This document shows positions 15,359-23,234 of a stretch of 64,000 nt of DNA, piece by piece. The position numbers were made by a program, and so were the translations under genes. Source of the stretch: Tumebacillus flagellatus (GTDB taxonomy: Bacteria; Bacillota; Bacilli; Tumebacillales; Tumebacillaceae); NCBI RefSeq assembly GCF_000714935.1, contig NZ_JMIR01000003.1, forward strand, positions 1-64,000, in the 5' to 3' direction. The notes under the pieces were generated by a model that worked only from the letters and a program-made list of their open reading frames with translations, was not told where the DNA came from and did not search any database. Within the stretch, counting starts at the first letter, position 1, and each line of letters begins with the position of its first letter.

Positions 15359-16129
15359 ATGAATCAATTGTTAGCCGGTAAGAAATTTCTCATCATGGGC
15401 GTCGCCAACGACCGCTCGATCGCTTGGGCGATTGCCAAGCAACTGCACGAAGCAGGCGCAACTCTTGCCTTCTCCTACCAAGGCGACCGTTTGGAATCCC
15501 GCGTGACGAAGCTCGTGGAAACCACGATGCCGGGTTCTACGATGGTTCAGGTCGACGTGACCCGCGACGAGGAAGTTGCAAGCGCATTTGCTCTGCTCAA
15601 GGAACAATGGGGCACGATGGACGGCCTCGTTCACTCCCTCGCATTTGCCAAAACCGAGGAGCTCGAAGGCAACTTCGTGGATACGTCCCGCGAAGGCTAC
15701 CTGCTCGCGCAAGACATCTCGGCGTACTCGCTGGTCTCCTGCTCTCGTTATGCGAAAGACATGATGCCGGAGGGCGGCACGATCATCACCATGACCTACC
15801 TCGGCGGCGAACGCGTCGTCGCGAACTACAACGTCATGGGCGTGGCGAAAGCAGCGCTCGACCAGAGCGTCCGCTACCTCGCAGCCGATCTCGGCCAGCA
15901 CAACATCCGCGTCAACGCGATTTCCGCAGGCCCGATCAACACGCTGGCAGCCCGCGGCGTGCGCAACTTCACGTCGATCCTGCCGCAAGTGGCGGAGAAA
16001 TCCCCGCTCAAGCGCAACATCACCCAAGAAGAAGTCGCCAAGACCGCGCTGTTCCTCGCGTCCGATCTCTCTTCCGGCATCACCGGCGAGATCATCCACG
16101 TCGATGCCGGCTACCACATCATGGGGTAA
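15359..16129 (+). CDS. fabI: Enoyl-[acyl-carrier-protein] reductase FabI
   Basis: The 256-residue NADH-dependent enoyl-ACP reductase has the FabI-type nucleotide motif MGVANDRSIAWAIA (about 14-27), which lacks the TGxxxGxG of ordinary SDRs. It also has the SLAFAK segment, catalytic YNVMGVAK (Tyr-x6-Lys) and SAGPINTLAARG. The ATG at 15359 has AAGGAG 7-8 bases upstream; a TTG two codons earlier is rejected. With FabL at 4603 the strain carries two reductases for the same step, as in B. subtilis. Both have the same palindrome core upstream, suggesting joint FapR control. Confidence 0.94.
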   Translation: MNQLLAGKKFLIMGVANDRSIAWAIAKQLHEAGATLAFSYQGDRLESRVTKLVETTMPGSTMVQVDVTRDEEVASAFALLKEQWGTMDGLVHSLAFAKTEELEGNFVDTSREGYLLAQDISAYSLVSCSRYAKDMMPEGGTIITMTYLGGERVVANYNVMGVAKAALDQSVRYLAADLGQHNIRVNAISAGPINTLAARGVRNFTSILPQVAEKSPLKRNITQEEVAKTALFLASDLSSGITGEIIHVDAGYHIMG

Positions 16130-16160
16130 TCGATTCAACTCTCTTCTACTTGTAGATGCC

Positions 16161-16203
16161 AAAAACCGTCCAGCCCTCGTGGCAGACGGTTTTTTTTTTT
16201 TTT
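16161..16203. terminator. Shared terminator of fabI and the HesB-like selenoprotein gene
   Basis: The AACCGTC / GACGGTT stem is followed by a run of more than ten T on the plus strand and TTTTT on the minus strand. Confidence 0.85.
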
Positions 16204-16520
16204 CAAAGCCGGATCTTGTCGGGGATGATCTGCGAGTTGGAGCGGATGCGGTACACGCGCTCGCTCTCGTCATAGTCGATCCGCAACGGCTCGTCGATGT
16301 AGAAATAGGTCGCCCGGTCCACGACGACGGTCAGCCCGTCGCCCTGTTCGAACGCTTCGTCGCCCGCTCTCGGCTCATCCAGAGCCAAGTCATACTGGTA
16401 GGTCGCGCTTCAGCCGCCCTCCATCTCCAGCAAAAAACGCACTGTCACGCGCCCGGTTGCGTCGTCGCGCCATCCGAGCAGTTCCTGTTTGGCGCGTTCG
16501 GTGACGGTCACCATGCTCAT
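16203..16520 (-). CDS. HesB/YqkB-like iron-sulfur assembly protein with in-frame UGA (selenoprotein)
   Basis: Read through one in-frame UGA at codon 37 (16410-16412), the gene encodes 105 residues of the HesB/IscA superfamily, closest to B. subtilis YqkB. Residues around the UGA read LEMEGG-U-SATYQYDL, where YqkB and relatives have the first conserved Cys. The downstream half continues the family pattern (LRIDYDESERVYRIRSNSQ). The ATG has AGGAGG 8 bases upstream. A hairpin GGCTC-TGGAT-GAGCC starts its loop 28 bases after the UGA, as expected for a bacterial SECIS. The real stop is also UGA, beside the terminator. HesB-like selenoproteins are known. The protein would act in Fe-S cluster handling. 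Confidence 0.85.
16372..16412 (-). promoter_or_regulatory. SECIS-like hairpin of the first HesB-like gene
   Basis: The UGA is at 16410-16412. The stem GGCTC (16382-16386) pairs with GAGCC (16372-16376) around the loop TGGAT, with G at its second and third positions. The loop starts 28 bases after the UGA. The loop is the same as in the second HesB-like gene. Confidence 0.7.
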
Positions 16521-16596
16521 GAAGAATTCCTCCTCTCAATCTTTCGGATAGGGTGTCTCCCGGCGGCACAACCTAACCGACAGGAGGTGAGTGTGC

Positions 16597-16824
16597 ATGT
16601 ATGTAGGACGCACGATGGAACAACTGCAAAATCTGCCGTACGCACAGTGGTCGATGGAAGAATTGGCGTACCACCGCGACGTGATGACCAACTTGCAAGA
16701 TTGGCTGAACGAAACCGGAATCTCCACCCTGACCAACGTGGAGGAAGAGATTCAAAACCGCGGCGGTTTTCCGAAGTACGGCGGCGATTATGACGGTCAT
16801 GGAACTACCATACACTATGATTGA
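16597..16824 (+). CDS. Hypothetical small protein, 75 residues
   Basis: I do not recognise it. The ATG at 16597 is chosen because AGGAGGTGA lies 9 bases before it; a GTG at 16591 is too close. The protein is acidic and soluble, with an N-terminal helix (MEQLQNLPYAQWSMEELAYHRDV is interrupted by aromatic residues) and a Gly/Asp-rich C-terminus (GGDYDGHGTTIHYD). It diverges from the HesB-like selenoprotein gene and is followed by its own terminator. Confidence 0.6.
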   Translation: MYVGRTMEQLQNLPYAQWSMEELAYHRDVMTNLQDWLNETGISTLTNVEEEIQNRGGFPKYGGDYDGHGTTIHYD

Positions 16825-16850
16825 TCCACGTGCCAGACGTGGGTTTTTTC
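16825..16850 (+). terminator. Terminator of the 75-residue protein gene
   Basis: The CCACG / CGTGG stem is followed by GTTTTTT, directly after the stop. Confidence 0.75.
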
Positions 16851-16962
16851 TTTGAGCTTTGTGAACATCCTCGTGCTGATCGGGCTTCTATGGAGAAGGA
16901 ATTCGACGAAGATCGTTATCAAGGCCTCCACGACAACAACTCGTCGATTTCGGCGTAATCGT

Positions 16963-17000
16963 AAAAAAACCGCCTTCCCGTTACGGGAGGGCGGTTTTTC
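16963..17000. terminator. Strong bidirectional terminator
   Basis: The CCGCCTTCCCG / CGGGAGGGCGG stem has A7 on the left and T5 on the right. Confidence 0.85.
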
Positions 17001-17036
17001 ATCGTATCGGCAGTTCGCTTCGTGGTTGCGCCGGAA

Positions 17037-17072
17037 GAAACCGCCCTCCCTGCGTGAGAGAGCGGTTTTTTC
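17037..17072 (-). terminator. Probable terminator of the sensor kinase gene
   Basis: The CCGCTCTC / GGGAGgGCGG-type imperfect stem is rich in T beyond it on the minus strand and lies next to the kinase stop. Confidence 0.5.
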
Positions 17073-18478
17073 TAGTTGATCATGGGGAGGCTCAGGATGA
17101 GTTCCGCCCCTCCGCGTTCGTGGTTGCGGGCGGTGATCGTGCCGCCGGATTGGTCGACGATCGCTTTGACGATCGCGAGGCCCAGTCCGGTGTCGCCCTT
17201 GTCCCCTTTGTAGAAGCGGGCGAAGATCTGCTGCTGGTCTTGGTCGGGGTTCACGAACCCCTCTCCGTCGTCATGGACGGAGACGATCAGTTGCCCGCCG
17301 TCTTGACGCAACGTCACGGTCACGTGCGAACGGGCATGTCGAACGCCGTTGCTGAGCAAGTTGATCATCGTCTGCATCAGCTTGTCGCCGTCCGCATGCA
17401 CCCTGTACTCACCCTCGCCCAACACGTCGATCACGACGCCCTTCTGCAACGCCAGCGAGTTCACGCGCGCCACAGAGTCTTCCACCAGCGACGTGAACTC
17501 CAAGTCGACCGGTCGGAAACTGTCTTCGAGCGTCTCCAACTTCGAGAGGTAGATCAGCTCGTCGACGAGCTTTTTCAACCGCACCGCTTCTTGCGAGATC
17601 ACTTCAAGCCCCGTGTTCGCTTCCTCTCCCGTGAAGATGCCGTCCTTGATGCCCTCCGCATACCCCTGAATCGCCATCAGCGGCGTCTTCAACTCATGCG
17701 ACGCGTTTTGCAAAAAACGCCGCTGCCCCTGGTCGTACCGCTTCAACTCTTCGACCATCGAAGCGAACGTCCGCGACACGTCCTCCAACTCGTCCCCCGT
17801 CTGCACGATCGGCGGCGGTGAGAAATCGCGCTTGGCGAGACGGCTCATCTGGTTTTGCAACAGGCGGATCGGCTTGGCAAGCGACCGGGACAACCACAGA
17901 CCGAGCACCATCACGACGACGCTGGTGATCAGAAACCCCTTGAGCAGCGACTGAATCAAGTCCTTGGTCACCAGCCGGACGTTCTCAAGCGGTGTCAGAA
18001 ACACGGCGTCCAATCCCTTGTACTGCGCTTGCGGCATGTTCATCGCGTGAATCAGGTACTGGTTGTTGCCGACCTGCTGCACCGATTGCAGCGTATCGTT
18101 ATCCGACCCGTCGTTGTCGATGCCGGCAAGTGACACCGGGAAGAGATCTCCCACTTGCAGCCCTTCAACGTTGGTCGCTTCGACGCGGCCGGTTTTCTGG
18201 TTGACGATGACCACGGCGAGGCTCATCGTGCGCGTCGCAAACTGGATGCGCAGGCGCGACGCTTTCTTCGCCAATTGCGATTGGTCGTCGTTGCCCGTCG
18301 TCAAATCGATCGTGTTCAAAAACGTCCCCGCTTCGTACTGCAGCGAACGAAACGCTTCGTCGGTGATCGCCTGCTTGACCAGCGCGTAAAAAAGCACGCC
18401 GCCCACGCTCAGCGCCACCACCGCAATCAAAAGATACGAGAGGATCAGCTTCTGGCGAATCGAGGAGCGGCGCGTCAT
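17072..18478 (-). CDS. Sensor histidine kinase
   Basis: The 468-residue membrane kinase has two membrane segments (about 12-32 and 165-187) flanking an extracytoplasmic sensing domain of about 130 residues. A HAMP segment follows, then a HisKA domain with phospho-acceptor His in SHELKTPLMAIQGY and an ATPase domain with N box, GEGF and GLGLAIVK. It overlaps its response regulator gene by 4 bases, so the two form one two-component system. The signal is unknown; the extracellular domain shows no motif I recognise. Confidence 0.92.
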   Translation of the reverse strand: MTRRSSIRQKLILSYLLIAVVALSVGGVLFYALVKQAITDEAFRSLQYEAGTFLNTIDLTTGNDDQSQLAKKASRLRIQFATRTMSLAVVIVNQKTGRVEATNVEGLQVGDLFPVSLAGIDNDGSDNDTLQSVQQVGNNQYLIHAMNMPQAQYKGLDAVFLTPLENVRLVTKDLIQSLLKGFLITSVVVMVLGLWLSRSLAKPIRLLQNQMSRLAKRDFSPPPIVQTGDELEDVSRTFASMVEELKRYDQGQRRFLQNASHELKTPLMAIQGYAEGIKDGIFTGEEANTGLEVISQEAVRLKKLVDELIYLSKLETLEDSFRPVDLEFTSLVEDSVARVNSLALQKGVVIDVLGEGEYRVHADGDKLMQTMINLLSNGVRHARSHVTVTLRQDGGQLIVSVHDDGEGFVNPDQDQQQIFARFYKGDKGDTGLGLAIVKAIVDQSGGTITARNHERGGAELILSLPMIN

Positions 18479-19185
18479 GATTCTACTTTGTAGCCGTAGC
18501 CCCAGACCGTTTTGATCTCACAGTCGGAACCGGCTGTCTTCAATTTCTTGCGCAGGCGCTTCACGAGGTCGTCAATCGCCCGCTCGTCGCCTAGATAGTC
18601 ATAGCCCCACACCTGCGTCAACAGCTGCTCGCGCGTGAACGCTTTGTTGACGTGGCGGGCGAAGAAATAAAGCAGGTCGTACTCTTTGGTTGTCAGCGGC
18701 ACATCCTGTCCTTGACAGACCGCCCGGCGCTCGTCCGGGTACAGGGTGAGGTCGCGCAGCAGGAGTTCGTTCGCTCCCGTGTTCTCCTGTTGCGCCGCTT
18801 GCTGGAGTCCGACGTGGAAGCGGCGGAAGACCGTCTTGACCCGCGCCAGCAGTTCGCGCGGCGAGAACGGTTTGGACAAGTAATCGTCACTCCCCAGTTC
18901 CAAGCCGACGATGCGGTCGATCTCGTCATCCTTGGCGGACACCATGATGATCGGAATCTGGCTTTGCGCGCGCAGCTTGCGGCACACCTCCAACCCGTCG
19001 ATCCCCGGCATCATGATGTCGAGGATGAACATGTCGGGCTTTGCTTCTTCAAACGCCTGCAACGCCGATTCGCCGTCGCCAAACCCGCGAACGTCATAGC
19101 CTTCCGCTTCCAAGTAGCGCATGACGATTTTGCGGATGTTCTCATCATCGTCGACTACGTAGATTTTCTTCTTGGTCTCTTCCAT
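18475..19185 (-). CDS. OmpR/PhoB-family response regulator
   Basis: The 236-residue regulator has an N-terminal receiver domain with phospho-acceptor Asp in MFILDIMMPGIDG (about residue 54), Thr/Ser in MVSAKDD and Lys in YLSKPFSPREL. A C-terminal winged-helix DNA-binding domain (about 140-235) contains TTKEYDLLYFFARHVNKAFTR. It lies first in the unit and its stop overlaps the kinase start. GAGAGGA precedes the ATG. Targets cannot be read from the context. Confidence 0.93.
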   Translation of the reverse strand: MEETKKKIYVVDDDENIRKIVMRYLEAEGYDVRGFGDGESALQAFEEAKPDMFILDIMMPGIDGLEVCRKLRAQSQIPIIMVSAKDDEIDRIVGLELGSDDYLSKPFSPRELLARVKTVFRRFHVGLQQAAQQENTGANELLLRDLTLYPDERRAVCQGQDVPLTTKEYDLLYFFARHVNKAFTREQLLTQVWGYDYLGDERAIDDLVKRLRKKLKTAGSDCEIKTVWGYGYKVES

Positions 19186-19212
19186 GAGCTATCCTCTCCC
19201 GACGAACAGGTC

Positions 19213-19440
19213 TTACTGCTTCGGTTTGATCTCGCCCATCGCGCGCAACACGCGCTTGCGGATCATAAAGCCAAATCCCGCCATCAAGACCGCTACGGCG
19301 AGAAAGACAAACGCTTGGTTCCATCTGATATAGGCAATCGAGATGCCAACCCCTGCAAAGGACGCCATGACGATCAACGTCCAGATGAAGAAGAAGATCT
19401 GGAATTTTTTCGCCATCGGCGATTTGTAGATGAGAGACAT
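19213..19440 (-). CDS. Small membrane protein, DUF5325 (YlaF)-like
   Basis: The 75-residue protein starts at the ATG at 19440 with AAGGAG about 11 bases upstream; longer frames upstream run antisense into the next gene. It has two membrane helices (about 12-33 and 40-58) and a basic C-terminus (RKRVLRAMGEIKPKQ). The first helix pattern VMASFAGVGISIAY resembles B. subtilis YlaF. Function is unknown. It lies 27 bases upstream of the response regulator gene on the same strand and may be cotranscribed with it. Confidence 0.65.
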   Translation of the reverse strand: MSLIYKSPMAKKFQIFFFIWTLIVMASFAGVGISIAYIRWNQAFVFLAVAVLMAGFGFMIRKRVLRAMGEIKPKQ

Positions 19441-19543
19441 GATGTGTTTCACTCCTTCAATCACATAGAAAGCAAGATACATAGGTATCATACCATAAAA
19501 AAGCCCCTCACTGAAAAAGTGACTCACCGTACAGACAACGACG

Positions 19544-19560
19544 CCGGGATCAGGTACTGT
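19544..19560 (+). promoter_or_regulatory. Third copy of the GATCAGGTA core, before the glycosyltransferase gene
   Basis: CCGGGATCAGGTACTGT shares the 9-base core of the fabL and fabI sites but matches a FapR box less well. A second inverted repeat, GGTACT / AGTACC, overlaps it. It lies between the YlaF-like gene and the glycosyltransferase gene. Confidence 0.25.
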
Positions 19561-19597
19561 CTTGGTTAAGTACCCTTTCGAAAGGAACGATACCACT

Positions 19598-20623
19598 ATG
19601 AACATTCTCATCGTTCTTCCTCCCAACAATCCCTCCGGCGGCAACTGGACGTATTCGGGCCGTCTGCAGCGGGGGTTGGAGCCGCAGGGCATCCACATCA
19701 AGCGTTTGGCGCTCGATGAGGTGACTCCGGAGGATTATCAAGCGGCTGATATCATTCACTCGTACAACGCGTATTTGACGGGGCGTCAGGTGGCGCCGAT
19801 CGCAAAGCAATATAGCAAACCGATGGTGTTGACGATGACGGGAACGGATGTCAACGAGCATCTCAAACATCCGGAGACTCGACCGAGCATGGTGGAGGCG
19901 GTGGAGTATGCCTCTGCGATCGTCTGTTTGACGGATGCGGCTGTGCAGAATCTGGCGGAGGTGTATCCGGCGGCGAGCGGCAAGGCGATGACGATCAACT
20001 TGGGCATCGATTTGCCGCAGGGCGCGGGGAAGTCGCGCGCGGACTTTGGCATTTCCGACGATGAGTTTGTGTTCCTGCTGGTGGCGGGGATTCGTCCGGT
20101 TAAGCGGCCTTTGAATGCGTTGGAGCCGTTGGCGAAAGTTCACGAGAAATTCCCGCAGGTGCGTTTTTTGTTGGCGGGGCAGAATTTGGATGCGAAGCTG
20201 TTTGCGGAGATTGAAACGGCGTTTGGGAAGCACGCGGAGTTTGCCCGCTATCTGGGTGGAATTCCGTATGAGGAGATCGCCGATCTGTACCGGGCGGCCG
20301 ATGTGGTGATGAATACGTCGTCGTCGGAAGGGCTGTCTCATGCCCTGCTGGAAGCAATGTCTCTGGGGCGCGCGATCTTGGCTTCGAATGTGCCGGGGAA
20401 CCGGGATTTGATTCAGGATGGGGTGAACGGGTTCCTCTATTCGGACGGCGATGAATTGGTGGAAAAAGCGTCCCTGCTTTGCACGGATGAGGCGGCTCTC
20501 GTGAAGGTGAGCGAAGGGGCGTTGGAGACGATCCGCGAGCATTATTCGCTGGAGCGCGAGTTGGCGGCGTTTCGGAAGATGTATCAGGATGTGGTGGAGA
20601 AAAAGGTCTGCGGGGCGAAGTGA
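19598..20623 (+). CDS. GT4-family glycosyltransferase
   Basis: The 341-residue GT-B glycosyltransferase starts at the ATG at 19598 behind AAAGGAA. The N-terminal domain has the Gly-rich acceptor loop (NNPSGGNW, about 12-19) and MTGTDVNEH. The C-terminal domain has VAGIRPVKRP, LAGQN and the nucleotide-sugar binding EX7E region SSEGLSHALLEAMSLGRAILAS. It transfers sugar from an NDP-sugar; acceptor unknown. It is a single-gene unit ended by a terminator at 20666-20700. GC content is somewhat lower than its neighbours and it uses many NNG codons, a mild sign of different origin. Confidence 0.88.
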   Translation: MNILIVLPPNNPSGGNWTYSGRLQRGLEPQGIHIKRLALDEVTPEDYQAADIIHSYNAYLTGRQVAPIAKQYSKPMVLTMTGTDVNEHLKHPETRPSMVEAVEYASAIVCLTDAAVQNLAEVYPAASGKAMTINLGIDLPQGAGKSRADFGISDDEFVFLLVAGIRPVKRPLNALEPLAKVHEKFPQVRFLLAGQNLDAKLFAEIETAFGKHAEFARYLGGIPYEEIADLYRAADVVMNTSSSEGLSHALLEAMSLGRAILASNVPGNRDLIQDGVNGFLYSDGDELVEKASLLCTDEAALVKVSEGALETIREHYSLERELAAFRKMYQDVVEKKVCGAK

Positions 20624-20665
20624 TAAGGACACAGGCTTGGCTGGGCGGCAGCTGCGGTTATTCTA

Positions 20666-20700
20666 GAAAGCCCCTCCTTCGGCGAAGGAGGGGCTGTTGT
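20666..20700. terminator. Bidirectional terminator between glycosyltransferase and YitT genes
   Basis: An 11-12 bp perfect stem AGCCCCTCCTTC / GAAGGAGGGGCT encloses GGC, with T-rich tails. Confidence 0.85.
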
Positions 20701-20724
20701 TGTTCTCTGGAGTTGTTTTGTGGC

Positions 20725-21690
20725 TTAGTGAATTGCTTTTTTGCGGAAGCGACCGCCGGTCACGTCGGAGACGTGCTCGATGGCGATGAACGCCTGCGGG
20801 TCGATTTCCAACACGATGCTTTTTAGTTTGGCAAGCTCCAAACGGGTGACGATGACGTAGAGCAGTTCTTTGTCTTCGCCGGAGTAGCCGCCCTTGCCGT
20901 AGATGTGCGTCACGCCCCGACCCAGACGGTACTGGATCGCGTCGGAGATATCCTCCGGCGACTCGGCGATGATCGTGACCGACTTGGACTGGTCAAGACC
21001 TTCGACGGTGATGTCGATCATCTTGAACGCGATGTAGTATGCGATCAGCGAATACATCGCATGGTCCCAGCCGAACACGAACCCGGCGCTGCCGAGAATG
21101 AAGATGTTGAAGAACATGACGATCTCCCCGACGGAGAACGGCAATTTGCGCGTCAGAAGGATCGCCACGATCTCCGTTCCATCCAACGATCCGCCGTAGC
21201 GGATGATCGTACCTACCCCGATCCCCATCAGCACGCCGCCGAACACGGCAGCCAGCAACGGGTCGACCGTCAACGCTTCCACCGGCACGAGCAGCGAGAC
21301 GAACACCGACATGAACGCAACGCCGATCAGGGTGGTCACGGCAAATGTCCGCCCGATCTGTTTGTACCCGATCAATAGGAACGGGAGATTTAACACGAAG
21401 AGAAACAGTCCGATCGGCAATCCGGTCAGATGACCCAGGAGGATCGAGATCCCCGTGATGCCGCCGTCAATGATCGAATTCGGAACTAGGAAGATCTCCA
21501 GCCCCACCGCAAAGATCAAGGAACCCAATACGATGAAAAACATCCGTCTCAGATGATAGGATACGGGTTGGCGCTTGTGCGCCCGAGCGGTCCGTACTTG
21601 CGCGGCTGCTCCGTCTCCGATCGCCGCCGTGGCGGAGGTGTGTTCTGCTGCGACTTCAACTTGTGTCTTGGTTTGGTTGTTCTCTTCCAT
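20725..21690 (-). CDS. YitT family membrane protein (DUF161-DUF2179)
   Basis: The 321-residue protein has a 45-residue hydrophilic N-terminus, then five or six membrane helices (about 50-210) with the family signature VPNSIIDGGITGIS and GGSLDGTEI. A cytoplasmic DUF2179 domain follows (about 220-310, GVTHIYGKGGYSGEDKELLYVIV). YitT proteins are common in Bacilli and their transport substrate is not established. Its start overlaps the end of the GntR-type regulator gene upstream by 35 bases, so the regulator and this protein form one unit. Confidence 0.88.
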   Translation of the reverse strand: MEENNQTKTQVEVAAEHTSATAAIGDGAAAQVRTARAHKRQPVSYHLRRMFFIVLGSLIFAVGLEIFLVPNSIIDGGITGISILLGHLTGLPIGLFLFVLNLPFLLIGYKQIGRTFAVTTLIGVAFMSVFVSLLVPVEALTVDPLLAAVFGGVLMGIGVGTIIRYGGSLDGTEIVAILLTRKLPFSVGEIVMFFNIFILGSAGFVFGWDHAMYSLIAYYIAFKMIDITVEGLDQSKSVTIIAESPEDISDAIQYRLGRGVTHIYGKGGYSGEDKELLYVIVTRLELAKLKSIVLEIDPQAFIAIEHVSDVTGGRFRKKAIH

Positions 21691-22408
21691 TTCTCTCTCC
21701 CTTCTGGTGCTCCATCTGTTCCGCCGTGCGGTCCAGATGACGAGTGATCAAACTCTTGGCTAAAACGGTGTCTCCTGCACGCATCGCTTCGTAGAGCGCG
21801 CGATGCTCGTCAAGGAGACCTCCCGCCCGCTGTTCCTCCATCCAAGCCTGCCGAATCACGCTTCGAATCGTCTCGGTCAAGGTGTTCATGAGGTTGTGCA
21901 ACACATGATTGCCTGATGATTCCGCGATCGCGAGGTGAAATTGCAAATCGGCTCCCACCCGCTCTTCGACCGTCTGCTTGCCGCTCACCGCTTCCATGCG
22001 CATCAAGGCAGAGCGCACAGGTGCCAACCGCTCTTCGCCTTGGCGGCGGAAGCGCTCGATCGCCATCTCGACGGCGCCGATCTCAAGCAGCGAGCGCACC
22101 TGCAACAAACTGCGAAGATCGCCGCGCCCCAGCAGCAGCGCGGCGTTCATCGGCTCGGTGACCATCGTCTGCACGTCGACATTCTGCACAAACGTGCCCT
22201 CGCCGTGGCGCAGGTCGATCAATCCCATCCCGACCAGCGTCGAGAACGCCTCGCGCACGGTCGGACGGGACACGCCGAACTCACGCGCCAAGTCGATCAT
22301 CGGCGGCAGTTTGTCACCCGGTTGCAGGTGGCCTTGCTCGATCATCCGCTTGATTTGCTCCGCGACTTGCTCGTATGTTTTTTTCGACTTGGATCGGTTG
22401 GTTTTCAC
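21656..22408 (-). CDS. GntR-family regulator, FadR/FCD subfamily
   Basis: The 250-residue regulator has an N-terminal winged helix (about 10-75, LPPMIDLAREFGVSRPTVREAFSTL) and an all-helical FCD ligand domain (about 90-235). The FCD metal ligands appear as Asp/His in ADLQFHLAIAESSGNHVL and a His in LITRHLD. Ligands of the family are usually organic acids. It overlaps the YitT gene by 35 bases, which suggests it controls its own unit. Confidence 0.9.
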   Translation of the reverse strand: MKTNRSKSKKTYEQVAEQIKRMIEQGHLQPGDKLPPMIDLAREFGVSRPTVREAFSTLVGMGLIDLRHGEGTFVQNVDVQTMVTEPMNAALLLGRGDLRSLLQVRSLLEIGAVEMAIERFRRQGEERLAPVRSALMRMEAVSGKQTVEERVGADLQFHLAIAESSGNHVLHNLMNTLTETIRSVIRQAWMEEQRAGGLLDEHRALYEAMRAGDTVLAKSLITRHLDRTAEQMEHQKGERNGREQPNQDTS

Positions 22409-22459
22409 GGGGCGTCCCTCAGAGCTTTCAGAATTTGATATCTCTATTATACACGAGTT

Positions 22460-23101
22460 TTACGATAGGAACGTCACCAATTGATGCGCGATGGCGCGAT
22501 GTCCAGCATCGTTGGGGTGAACGGGCAAAATCGGCGAACGCAGCGCGTCTTCCACTCTCCCCGTCCGGTAGCCGGAAATCAATTCCGGAGCCCGTCCGTC
22601 AATCGCGGTTGCCGTGGGCGCGAGGAGCACGCCCATGCGTTTGGCTGTCTCCGCCGTCACCGCGTTCAACGCCGCCACGCCCTCGACCGCGACTTTGGAA
22701 TTCGGAAACGGATTGTACTGCGTGCAAAGCACGATACGGCCCGCACAGACCGATTTCAGCCCCGTCACCAACGCTCCTAAATTGCGACCGTACTGCGCAA
22801 GTGCAGCTTCCACAGAAGCAGCCGGCGCCCCGCGCAACACGCGCAGTCCCGCAAACGCCAAATCGTTGCCGCCGATCCAGACGGTCACGACAGAAGCTTT
22901 GCGCAGCGGGCACACCGGATTTCCAAGCACGGCCGCTGTCAGGTCGCCGGAGGTCCAAGCCGGCTGTGCCACTACGTCCAACACGGTCCCGCCGTGCTTC
23001 ACGCCCGCCTGACGAGATGCCAAATTTACGTAGCGATGCGACGGTGAGCTCGCATTCTCCCCGTAGGTGATCGAATCGCCCAACGCTGTGTAGCTAAGCA
23101 T
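22460..23101 (-). CDS. SGNH/GDSL hydrolase
   Basis: The 213-residue esterase-type protein starts at the ATG at 23101, which has GGGAGGG upstream. Block I GDSITYG carries the nucleophile Ser10, block III IGGND is present, and the C-terminal block HPNDAGH supplies the catalytic Asp and His. It has no signal peptide, so it is probably cytoplasmic. Substrate is unknown; relatives deacylate lipids or remove O-acetyl groups. It is a single-gene unit. Confidence 0.88.
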   Translation of the reverse strand: MLSYTALGDSITYGENASSPSHRYVNLASRQAGVKHGGTVLDVVAQPAWTSGDLTAAVLGNPVCPLRKASVVTVWIGGNDLAFAGLRVLRGAPAASVEAALAQYGRNLGALVTGLKSVCAGRIVLCTQYNPFPNSKVAVEGVAALNAVTAETAKRMGVLLAPTATAIDGRAPELISGYRTGRVEDALRSPILPVHPNDAGHRAIAHQLVTFLS

Positions 23102-23182
23102 ATGATGTCCCTCCCTTGCCGAAAAAAAATGAGTTCTCTCTGCAAGATATGGGACTCTCCTCCACTTTGCTTGGACGCTGCC

Positions 23183-23220
23183 AAAAACGACCGGACCCTG
23201 TGCGTGTCCGGTCGTTTTTT
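23183..23220 (-). terminator. Terminator of the beta-lactamase-fold gene
   Basis: The ACGACCGGAC / GTCCGGTCGT stem has T-runs on both sides and lies directly after the stop at 23235. Confidence 0.85.
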
Positions 23221-23234
23221 CTGCCAACTTCTCG

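Larger units (their letters stand above)
16851..17072. other. Gene-poor interval with two similar terminators and a short coding remnant
   Basis: A frame ending in SMEKEFDEDRYQGLHDNN and then SSISA (stop near 16959) has no ribosome site and looks like a gene remnant. Two terminator hairpins follow, 16963-17000 (CCGCC / GGCGG) and 17037-17072 (related CCGC / GCGG stem). The second probably serves the histidine kinase on the minus strand. No intact gene is seen. Confidence 0.45.

Noticed and set aside
16852-17079. A 75-codon open frame with a hydrophobic start
   Set aside because: It runs through two terminator hairpins, has no ribosome site and is dominated by Arg/Lys from hairpin sequence. 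A short remnant in another frame fits better.
19441-19701. N-terminal extension of the YlaF-like protein
   Set aside because: The extension runs antisense into the glycosyltransferase promoter and start; the ATG at 19440 has a ribosome site and gives a family-sized protein.
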